Positions 6,834-12,758 of a stretch of DNA of 12,758 nt are shown here, piece by piece. The translations under genes were made by a program, and so were the position numbers. A model generated the notes under the pieces. That model did not search any database. It saw only the letters and a list, made by a program, of their open reading frames with translations, and was not told the origin of the DNA. Origin of the DNA: Bacillota bacterium (GTDB taxonomy: Bacteria; Bacillota; Clostridia; Peptostreptococcales; Thermotaleaceae); assembly GCA_023623095.1 (NCBI GenBank), contig JAMNXX010000028.1, positions 1 through 12,758 on the forward strand, in the 5' to 3' direction. Numbering within the stretch: the first letter of the stretch is position 1; every line of letters begins with the position of its first letter.

Positions 6834-8141
6834 ATGATTCAAAGTAAAAAATTAGCTAGATATGTCCATCCTAAAATTCTTTCTCGATTAGCAGCAGGAA
6901 CAAAAGAATATCTATCTGTGATCATTTACAGCAATGATACTTGCGAATCTCTCCAAAAATGCATCTTAGATGCAGGTGGTGAAGTTAAATATAGCATTCC
7001 TCTGATCAATGCAGTTGCAGCGAAGATTCCCGCAAAGAGGATCAATGAAATCGCTTCTCATCATATGATCCAATATATTAACGATGATTCCAAAGTCTTT
7101 AAATGCATGAACATCGCTTCTACATGCATTGCCCATTCGATGGCGAATGAAACAGGATATACAGGAAAGGGAGTCGGGATTGCAATTTTAGATACAGGGG
7201 TATATCCTCACGACGATCTGACAAAACCTACGAATCGCATCGTAGCTTTTAAAGACTTTGTAAACGACCGAACAGAACCTTATGATGATGACGGACACGG
7301 AACCCATGTGGCGGGAATTGCGACCGGAAATGGATATGTGAATCAAAAATACAAAGGAATCGCTCCGGAAGCCAATATCATCGGTGTAAAAGTGCTTGAT
7401 GAAACCGGAAGCGGCAACACATCTGACATCCTTGCAGGAATCCAATGGGTTGTTGACAATAAGGAAAAGTATAATATTAAAGTTTTAAATATGTCATTTG
7501 GCTCTCCGGCAGATAAAGTCTATCATCAAGATCCGCTGGCAAAGGCTGCCAGTGCAGCGGTAAACAGCGGTCTGACCGTGGTAGCTGCTGCAGGCAACAA
7601 CGGCCCAAACCGAGGCACCATCACCAGCCCCGGCAACAGTCCATCCGTTATTACAGTCGGTGCAGCAGATGACAACCGTACGACTTCCTATGAAGATGAT
7701 TTTGTCGCAGAGTTTTCCAGCAGAGGCCCTGCACCTGGAGGCGTTGCCAAGCCAAATATCGTAGCTCCCGGCGTCGATATTATGTCCCTCGCAAATAAAA
7801 GCGCTTCCTATACGAGCCAATCAGGAACTTCCATGGCGACACCCATGGTCGCAGGAGCGGCGGCACTTCTTTATGAAAGAAATCCAAATCTATCACCTTC
7901 GGAAGTACGATCCAGGATCATCCGAACTGCCATCCCGATTCAAGGAAATCGATTTGCGCAAGGAGCAGGCATCCTGAATATCCAAGGAATGATAGACTTA
8001 GACGATGCAGGTGCACAGCATCCCCGCTCCCCTGTTCCGCGCCGGCCGGCTCCCGCAAAACCCATTCGGCCCAATACGCCGAATCGATTTCCTTTTGCAA
8101 TCGATCCTGTCCTGCTTTTTTTCTTATTGTTTTTCTTGTAA
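6834..8141 (+). CDS. AprX-like subtilisin family serine protease with hydrophobic C-terminal tail
   Basis: This 435-residue S8 peptidase has its catalytic triad in order: Asp120 (AILDTGVYP), His155 (GHGTHVAG) and Ser333 (SGTSMATP). Oxyanion Asn255 lies in AAAGNNGP. An I9-like propeptide region (about 22-88) precedes the catalytic domain. There is no signal peptide, as in the cytosolic Bacillus AprX, which has a similar length. After the catalytic domain comes a basic, proline-rich linker (about 395-420, with PRSPVPRRPAPAKP). The protein then ends with FAIDPVLLFFLLFFL, a purely hydrophobic tail at the very C-terminus. The tail is short for a membrane helix. ATG 6834 was chosen over GTG 6825 because GGAG sits 8 nt before it. 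The gene is monocistronic, between a divergent peptidase gene and a convergent murein hydrolase gene. Tail function and substrate are unknown. Confidence 0.9.
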   Translation: MIQSKKLARYVHPKILSRLAAGTKEYLSVIIYSNDTCESLQKCILDAGGEVKYSIPLINAVAAKIPAKRINEIASHHMIQYINDDSKVFKCMNIASTCIAHSMANETGYTGKGVGIAILDTGVYPHDDLTKPTNRIVAFKDFVNDRTEPYDDDGHGTHVAGIATGNGYVNQKYKGIAPEANIIGVKVLDETGSGNTSDILAGIQWVVDNKEKYNIKVLNMSFGSPADKVYHQDPLAKAASAAVNSGLTVVAAAGNNGPNRGTITSPGNSPSVITVGAADDNRTTSYEDDFVAEFSSRGPAPGGVAKPNIVAPGVDIMSLANKSASYTSQSGTSMATPMVAGAAALLYERNPNLSPSEVRSRIIRTAIPIQGNRFAQGAGILNIQGMIDLDDAGAQHPRSPVPRRPAPAKPIRPNTPNRFPFAIDPVLLFFLLFFL

Positions 8142-8207
8142 ACACAAAACAAGCTCACCCATGATAGATTGATTTGCAACTGAGCGAAAAATAATCAGGC
8201 AACAAAG

Positions 8208-8234
8208 AACGAGCCCGGCAATGCCGAGCTCGTT
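8208..8234. terminator. Bidirectional terminator between convergent genes
   Basis: AACGAGC and GCTCGTT form the base and CGGC with GCCG forms the top of an 11-12 bp stem, with one C-A mismatch and a small loop. Moderate T-rich tails follow on both strands (TATTTTACATATTTT on plus; TGATTATTTTT on minus, after a gap). It overlaps the stop codon of the M23 gene and lies 66 nt after the subtilase stop, so it probably serves both. Confidence 0.7.
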
Positions 8235-9681
8235 AGTATTTTACATATTTTAGCGGATTCACAGGCGTTCCGTTTTTTCTCACTTCAAAATGCAGATGTG
8301 GTCCGGTACTTCGGCCGGTGTTCCCCACTTCGGCAATTTTCTGTCCCTTATGCACACGCTGTCCTTTAGAAACAAGATTTTTGCTATTGTGCGCATAAGC
8401 AGTTTGAATCCCATTTCCATGATCGATCACGACCATTTTCCCGTATCCATTTTGGGTCCCTGAGAAAATCACTTTTCCTCCATCTGCTGCATAAATCGGG
8501 GTTCCTATCCTGGCAGAAATATCAATGCCTTTATGCAGCCTTCCCCATCTCCAGCCAAATCTGGAGGTAAGGGTTCCCCTTGTCGGAGAACTCAAAGAAC
8601 CTGTAGCCGCTGTAGAAGGGCGTGGCTTTGTTCCTTTTAATACAACTTGTTTCTGCGGAGCTTCTAAAATCTTTTCTTCTAAGATATTTTTCGATACTTC
8701 TACGCCATTATGTTTTTCAATTTGTGCCAAAACCTCTTTCTTACCTTCTCTTCCCTCTATTTTTATTTTCTGCTCCCCTTTTAGAAGGGCTGATGTTTCT
8801 TCAAACTCGATCTCAAAGGGAATTACTTCTTCATATCGTTTCTTTTCGGAAGTAACGACCGTAAGCAAAGGTTTTGGTACAATCAAGCTAATTTTCTGGT
8901 CGATCTGCAGTTGTTCCGGGTTTACATCCGGATTCGCACCAATCAATTCTTCTACCGTTAAATCATATTGTTTCGCAATGGTCCAAAATGATTCTCCACT
9001 GGCAACGATATGGGTTTTTACCTCTTCCGTTCCTTGAAGGATAAATTTTAAAGTATCTTGGGCTGTTTTCAAATCTCCCAACTTGGTCGTTATCGGTTCT
9101 ATTGTAACCTTTTCAAGAAAACCCACTTTTTCATAATTTGTATTTTCATCGAGATACGTTGCTTTTACTTTTTCAAGAAGCTCTGTAGCATCCTTCTCTT
9201 TCAAAAGAGCCGCAATCAGTTCTCCATTTATATGAATTCCAAAAGCTGTTGTCTGGAAGCTGCTAGCGCCTTTTAATGCCCTTTTTAGCTGATTATCTTG
9301 AGTCAGTTCCGTCTGCGTAATGCTCATCTTTTGAAAAGATATCTCTTCTTCAGCTAAAGAAATCGTTGTCCCATAAAGCCTATGCAATTCTTCCTCTGTT
9401 TGCTTTACGACTTTAGAAAAATATCCTTTGCTCTTGACAACGCCGATCACTTTTCCATTGATTGTTACCTCATAAACGGTTAAGTAAGCGGAAACCATAC
9501 CCCAGATCATCAAGATTAGCAAAAACCCTACCAAAGCAATTTGAAATCTTAGCTTTTCACTTTTTCCATTTTCTGCAAAAACACTCTTCAAATGATGTAC
9601 CGACGTTTGTGTCTTCTGTATTGCTTCTCGAAAGAGATTATAAATTTTTTGGGTGTGTACAGGGAAGTCAACCATCTTCAT
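8233..9681 (-). CDS. Membrane-anchored LysM-G5-M23 murein endopeptidase
   Basis: This 482-residue protein has a cytoplasmic N-terminus of about 44 residues and one membrane helix (about 46-66). An extracytoplasmic coil-rich region follows, then a LysM domain (about 223-269, ASGESFWTIAKQYDLTVEEL), a G5 domain (about 272-352) and a C-terminal M23 domain (about 367-477). Zinc and catalytic residues are present: His383 and Asp387 in HKGID, His430 in AYAH, and His462/His464 in GPHLHFE. LysM and G5 bind wall glycan, and M23 enzymes cut peptide cross-links, so this should trim or remodel peptidoglycan while tethered to the membrane. ATG 9681 was chosen because AGGGAG lies 9 nt upstream. A longer reading frame to 9810 would begin inside the -10 box, before the transcript starts. 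The gene is monocistronic and ends in a shared terminator. Confidence 0.9.
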   Translation of the reverse strand: MKMVDFPVHTQKIYNLFREAIQKTQTSVHHLKSVFAENGKSEKLRFQIALVGFLLILMIWGMVSAYLTVYEVTINGKVIGVVKSKGYFSKVVKQTEEELHRLYGTTISLAEEEISFQKMSITQTELTQDNQLKRALKGASSFQTTAFGIHINGELIAALLKEKDATELLEKVKATYLDENTNYEKVGFLEKVTIEPITTKLGDLKTAQDTLKFILQGTEEVKTHIVASGESFWTIAKQYDLTVEELIGANPDVNPEQLQIDQKISLIVPKPLLTVVTSEKKRYEEVIPFEIEFEETSALLKGEQKIKIEGREGKKEVLAQIEKHNGVEVSKNILEEKILEAPQKQVVLKGTKPRPSTAATGSLSSPTRGTLTSRFGWRWGRLHKGIDISARIGTPIYAADGGKVIFSGTQNGYGKMVVIDHGNGIQTAYAHNSKNLVSKGQRVHKGQKIAEVGNTGRSTGPHLHFEVRKNGTPVNPLKYVKY

Positions 9682-9690
9682 CTGTTGTAT

Positions 9691-9696
9691 CTCCCT
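9691..9696 (-). promoter_or_regulatory. Ribosome binding site fixing the start of the M23 peptidase
   Basis: AGGGAG stands 9 nt before ATG 9681. A second ATG two codons later would be 15 nt away and is less likely. Confidence 0.7.
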
Positions 9697-9808
9697 TCTA
9701 TCAGCGTTACAAAAAACGAACCAGGGTATATATTCTACCCTTACATATTCAATTCCTTTTTTTATTTTATATAATTTTTTAAACGCTGCCGATTGATTTA
9801 ACTTTCTC

Positions 9809-9836
9809 ATTATACCATACTTCTATTTTTGTTCAA
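9809..9836 (-). promoter_or_regulatory. Strong sigma-A promoter of the M23 peptidase gene
   Basis: TTGAAC (9836..9831), a 16-nt spacer and a perfect TATAAT (9814..9809) preceded by TGG make this the best promoter in the window. The start would be near 9802, giving a leader of about 120 nt. The leader contains a small hairpin at 9741..9723 (AGGGTA, 7-nt loop, TACCCT). Confidence 0.75.
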
Positions 9837-9902
9837 CTTTGCTCCTGTTCCAAATATTGGCTATCAGTTGAATAATGATATTCTATCCCCCAGACAAAAA
9901 TA

Positions 9903-11426
9903 TTATTCTTCATCATATCCAATCCACTCTTTAAAGATTCCTTTTAAATCTCGATTGGCTGCCTGTTCACATATCTTGATAAAGTCCTTCGTCGTTGCAT
10001 TTTTATATCGATATTTATCAAAATATACTTTAAAAATATTAAAAAAAGTTTTATCGCCTAACTGCCTTCTCAAATCCTCCAGAAACATCGCCCCTTTGTG
10101 ATATACCAATACCTGATATTCAAGCCCATTCTCAAATTCCTTGATGCTTCGATAAATGCGCTCATCCGCAGCCTGTTTTGCGATCTTTTCTTGGTATGTT
10201 TGATATGATTTTACCATCATCTCTTCAAAGATTTGGTTTTTGACTTCCTGCCCATATTTCTTCTCATAATATAGCAATGTGGCATATTCCGTAAGCGCCT
10301 CATCAAGCCATGGTTCTCGAATCTGATCGTTTCCCACAATTCCGTACCACCATTGGTGGGCCACCTCATGGGCAATCACATATTCTAATATGTCTTTTCT
10401 TTCTTCACTATATAAAGTTTGATCGATCAAAACAAGATTCGGATACTCCATCCCTCCAATAAAAAAATCCGCAGCTGCAACAGAAAACTGTTTATAAGGA
10501 TAGGGCCTGTAAAGCCGGTTGAAAATTTGGATCGAATCTTTGGCTGTCTGAAGGGCTTGCTCTCCATATTCATCTTCAAAAAAATAGGAAATGATCTGAA
10601 TCCCGTCTATTTCCGTTTCAGCTGTTTTAAATTTTTCGCTTGCAACCATGGCAAAATCCCGAACAGCTTCTGCTTCAATTGTCCATCGGACCTTTCCATC
10701 AATATTTTCTTTTTTCAGCAGATTTCCCGTAAAGCAGAGGGTATATTCCTGTGGAATCAATAGTTCCACCCGGTATTTTGAAACATCGCTATAAAAAGGA
10801 TCTCCAATCGGATGATAGGGCTCCAGGTTCCAGCCCTTTCCATCAAATACGGAAAGAATAGGATACCAGTTGCAAATATTCACGGTGTTTTCTCCATACC
10901 CAAATCTGCCGTAAGATGGAGGGATTTTCACTGTAAATTGAATCGTCAGCTCAATCGATTCTTTTTTCTGAAGGGGTTGATTTAAATTGACTTTTAGAAT
11001 CGTGTTTCCTTTCCCCATAAGACTAAAATGAAGTGCCTGCCCCTCTGCCTCTATCGAATGAATTTCAATCATTCCCGGTTCAAATCCATTTGGATAGGCA
11101 CGCTTCATTTCACTCTTTTCGAAAGGAGCCGTATCTTCGGATTGAAATGCATTGGGATATAAATGAAAATATAAAAATTCCAGCTTTCCATGCTGATTTA
11201 CGTAGGTAACTTGTTCTTGCGCTGTCAAAACTTTTTCTTTTGGGTCAAAACTCGCTTGAATACTATAATTCGTTACCTCATCTTGGGCTGGAAACTTTTC
11301 TTTTTGATAAGCCGGAATCAGGCTCTCCAATAGTCCAATTTTGGAAGCAATCAAAGTGCTTGACAAAACGATTGCTACGACCGCCAGCGTAAGTAGTTTT
11401 TCCCTCCAACGCCCCCTTGTCAACAC
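9903..11426 (-). CDS. Membrane-anchored M1 family zinc metallopeptidase
   Basis: This 507-residue protein has an N-terminal membrane helix (about residues 10-28), then a beta-rich N-terminal domain, then a thermolysin-like catalytic domain. It carries the zinc motif HEVAHQWW (353-360), third ligand Glu376 in WLDEALTEY, a GGMEYP segment (324-329) in place of the classical GAMEN substrate loop, and the transition-state tyrosine Tyr442 in YHKGAMF. It lacks the long C-terminal helical domain of classical aminopeptidase N, ending soon after the catalytic domain, so it belongs to a short M1 subgroup. Aminopeptidase activity on the outer face of the membrane is likely; the substrate is unknown. The start is GTG 11426, 5 nt after AGGAGG; a TTG immediately after it, at 8 nt, is equally possible. 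A longer frame back to 11645 overlaps the divergent DnaD gene and is not credible. Confidence 0.9.
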   Translation of the reverse strand: MLTRGRWREKLLTLAVVAIVLSSTLIASKIGLLESLIPAYQKEKFPAQDEVTNYSIQASFDPKEKVLTAQEQVTYVNQHGKLEFLYFHLYPNAFQSEDTAPFEKSEMKRAYPNGFEPGMIEIHSIEAEGQALHFSLMGKGNTILKVNLNQPLQKKESIELTIQFTVKIPPSYGRFGYGENTVNICNWYPILSVFDGKGWNLEPYHPIGDPFYSDVSKYRVELLIPQEYTLCFTGNLLKKENIDGKVRWTIEAEAVRDFAMVASEKFKTAETEIDGIQIISYFFEDEYGEQALQTAKDSIQIFNRLYRPYPYKQFSVAAADFFIGGMEYPNLVLIDQTLYSEERKDILEYVIAHEVAHQWWYGIVGNDQIREPWLDEALTEYATLLYYEKKYGQEVKNQIFEEMMVKSYQTYQEKIAKQAADERIYRSIKEFENGLEYQVLVYHKGAMFLEDLRRQLGDKTFFNIFKVYFDKYRYKNATTKDFIKICEQAANRDLKGIFKEWIGYDEE

Positions 11427-11431
11427 GCTCT

Positions 11432-11437
11432 CCTCCT
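11432..11437 (-). promoter_or_regulatory. Ribosome binding site fixing the start of the M1 peptidase
   Basis: AGGAGG is 5 nt before GTG 11426 and 8 nt before TTG 11423. It rules out starts further upstream. I see no convincing -35/-10 pair for this gene in the 130-bp divergent gap. Confidence 0.7.
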
Positions 11438-11514
11438 GACGCAAAAAATATGTATCGATATATCTTATGTAGATCCCTCGATAAAATATCACTGAAAAAA
11501 ACGCCATCGATATA

Positions 11515-11523
11515 TGATATAAT
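11515..11523 (+). promoter_or_regulatory. Extended -10 promoter of the DnaD-domain gene
   Basis: TGA-TATAAT is a perfect extended -10, 33 nt upstream of the TTG start, with no clear -35. Half of a 10-bp direct repeat (ATCGATATAT) ends at its TG element. Confidence 0.6.
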
Positions 11524-11556
11524 AGGATCAATACTCTGATAAGGGAGGGAGCAACT

Positions 11557-12612
11557 TTGCATTTTGCCAAGCAAACCACTGATTTTGATTTGGAGGATAC
11601 GCCTATAGAAAATATATTTATCCATGACTTTATGCCGATGGCCAACGGTACTTATGTAAAAGTCTATCTATTAGGCTTTGCATATGCAAACAACAAAGAC
11701 CCATCCCTAACCGTCAATCACCAAACGATCGCCAAACACCTTGATATCCCTTTATCGGACGTTTTAGATGCATGGGACTTCTGGGAAAAGAAAGGAGTCA
11801 TTCGGAAAAAATATTTGGATGAAGAAGACAAAACAAAATATGCTGTAGAATTTTTAAATTTAAAACAATTATATATTCACAACCATTACGTACAAAAGCA
11901 GAACGAAGCGGAAAGCTTCCCTGCTTCTTATACATGTTCTCCTGAAGATCTTGTACAAGCAAACCAAATCCCTGAAATCAGAAAAATGTTCTCCTACATC
12001 AACGAAATCCTGCGGCGAGAGTTAGTCCCCCATGAAAAAAAGCAAGTCCTGGAATGGCTTTATAATTATAACATGTCAACAGAGATCATTGTCAGAGCAT
12101 TTATGTACGCAATTGAACAAAACAAGTTTAAAAATAAACGCAGCATCATCCGCTTTGTAGAAGGGATCATACGCAACTGGTATGACAACAAAATTACCAA
12201 TATGGATGAATTAGACGAATATCTGGAGAGGACAGACAGCCGCTATCTAAAATACGATCGAATCTTTAAAGCTTTAGGCCTTCATTTCCGCCTACCGACA
12301 GAAGCAGAAAAAAAAGCAATGAATACATGGTTAGAAGAATGGAATTTTCCAATGGAGGTTATCTTGAAAGCATGTGAAAATTCCAAAAAAACGGCAAACC
12401 CAAATATCAATTATATCGACAGCATCTTACATAAATGGCATCAGGAAGGAATCCGAGCCCTTCAGGATTTAGAAAAGAAAGAAAGCATCGTTCAGCATGC
12501 TGCTGCAAAATCAGAAAACAAAACGCCTAAAAATCGATTTCACAATTTTGAACAGCAAGCAACAAAATATTCAAAGGAAGAGCTGGAAAAACTTTTCCGT
12601 CAAAACAAATAA
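11557..12612 (+). CDS. Primosomal DnaD-domain protein (tandem DnaD domains)
   Basis: This 351-residue protein has an N-terminal winged-helix-like region (about 15-100). Two DnaD/DnaB_2 domains follow, at about 137-215 and 233-303. Each ends in the conserved helix pattern aromatic-xxx-I-xxx-W: FVEGIIRNW at 200-208 and YIDSILHKW at 286-294. A basic linker and the tail FHNFEQQATKYSKEELEKLF complete it; such tails are common in clostridial DnaD-like proteins. Family members work at the origin or at restarted forks, helping the loader place the replicative helicase. The start is TTG, 8 nt after AGGGAGG. The helicase-loader-like ATPase gene begins 21 nt after the stop, so the two form an operon. 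Which of DnaB or DnaD of Bacillus it replaces functionally cannot be told; the tandem domain count resembles neither exactly. Confidence 0.9.
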   Translation: MHFAKQTTDFDLEDTPIENIFIHDFMPMANGTYVKVYLLGFAYANNKDPSLTVNHQTIAKHLDIPLSDVLDAWDFWEKKGVIRKKYLDEEDKTKYAVEFLNLKQLYIHNHYVQKQNEAESFPASYTCSPEDLVQANQIPEIRKMFSYINEILRRELVPHEKKQVLEWLYNYNMSTEIIVRAFMYAIEQNKFKNKRSIIRFVEGIIRNWYDNKITNMDELDEYLERTDSRYLKYDRIFKALGLHFRLPTEAEKKAMNTWLEEWNFPMEVILKACENSKKTANPNINYIDSILHKWHQEGIRALQDLEKKESIVQHAAAKSENKTPKNRFHNFEQQATKYSKEELEKLFRQNK

Positions 12613-12632
12613 CTCCAAGGCAGGTGTAAACC

Positions 12633-12758
12633 TTGTATCGTGAATTTACCAAAGAAATTCTTTTAGAATACGAAAAGATACGGGATTCTGAAGAAAAAAA
12701 ATTGGAACAGAGAAAAAGACAAGTTTATGAGATTGTTCCCCGAATCAAAGAAATCGAC
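12633..12758 (+). CDS. DnaC/DnaI-like ATP-binding helicase loader, N-terminal fragment (runs off right edge)
   Basis: The first 42 codons are present (MYREFTKEILLEYEKIR...PRIKEID). The sequence is a highly charged helical N-terminus of the kind that precedes the AAA+ domain in clostridial DnaC/DnaI-like proteins; the VYEIVPRIKEID segment is characteristic. The start is TTG at 12633 with AGGTG 8 nt upstream, 21 nt after the DnaD gene. Such proteins load the replicative helicase onto DNA using ATP. No Walker motif lies within the window, so the call depends on the N-terminal pattern and on pairing with the DnaD gene. Confidence 0.7.
   Translation, partial: MYREFTKEILLEYEKIRDSEEKKLEQRKRQVYEIVPRIKEID

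Noticed and set aside
7494..7820. 108-codon minus-strand frame within the subtilase
   Set aside because: It is an antisense shadow of a gene with an intact catalytic triad on the plus strand, with no start signals of its own.
8525..9037. 170-codon plus-strand frame within the M23 gene
   Set aside because: It is antisense to the G5/LysM/M23 coding region, rich in Ser/Phe/Cys as expected for a shadow frame, with no ribosome site.
9682..9810. 43-codon N-terminal extension of the M23 peptidase
   Set aside because: Its ATG lies inside the -10 box of the promoter, upstream of the expected transcript start, and the ATG at 9681 has a good ribosome site.
11427..11645. 73-codon N-terminal extension of the M1 peptidase
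   Set aside because: It overlaps the divergent DnaD gene and both control regions; AGGAGG before GTG 11426 marks the start.

Overview
The window is an AT-rich, densely packed bacterial chromosome segment. The gene content (WalR/WalK with YycH and YycI, a tandem-DnaD primosomal protein followed by a DnaC/DnaI-like ATPase, and strong AGGAGG-type ribosome sites) points to a Gram-positive Firmicute. It is most likely an anaerobic, spore-forming member of the Clostridia; genus is not determinable from the sequence alone. I see no mobile element, CRISPR array, rRNA or tRNA. About half of the genes start with GTG or TTG, so several starts here were chosen by Shine-Dalgarno position.

Layout. Minus strand, right to left from 5588 to 197: a sigma-A-like promoter, walR, walK, a small secreted Ig-like protein that I do not recognise, yycH, yycI and an intrinsic terminator. 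This is the essential cell-wall homeostasis two-component operon. It is followed by a separate extended -10 promoter and the first 15 codons of murA, which runs off the left edge. From 5747 to 6562 (minus) is a membrane-anchored gluzincin-type peptidase. From 6834 to 8141 (plus) is an AprX-like subtilase with a proline-rich linker and an unusual hydrophobic C-terminal tail. Convergent to it, from 8233 to 9681 (minus), is a membrane-anchored LysM-G5-M23 murein endopeptidase with a good promoter. From 9903 to 11426 (minus) is a membrane-anchored M1 metallopeptidase. Diverging from it at 11557 is a tandem DnaD-domain replication protein, and the window ends inside the downstream DnaC/DnaI-like helicase-loader ATPase.

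Together the left half senses cell-wall state (WalK), controls wall genes (WalR), modulates the kinase (YycH/YycI) and starts peptidoglycan synthesis (MurA). The middle is a run of four proteases or hydrolases, three of them anchored to the membrane, and the right edge is replication initiation. 

The points most worth checking are: (1) walK lacks the last roughly 30 residues of its ATPase domain and ends in an apparently out-of-frame tail; (2) a perfect WalR-box-like direct repeat (TGTAAC-N5-TGTAAC) lies exactly at that 3' end, upstream of the uncharacterised secreted protein; (3) the secreted protein itself, embedded between walK and yycH; (4) the tail-bearing subtilase with a sporulation-sigma-like promoter. 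I see no clearly new multi-gene defence or mobile system here.
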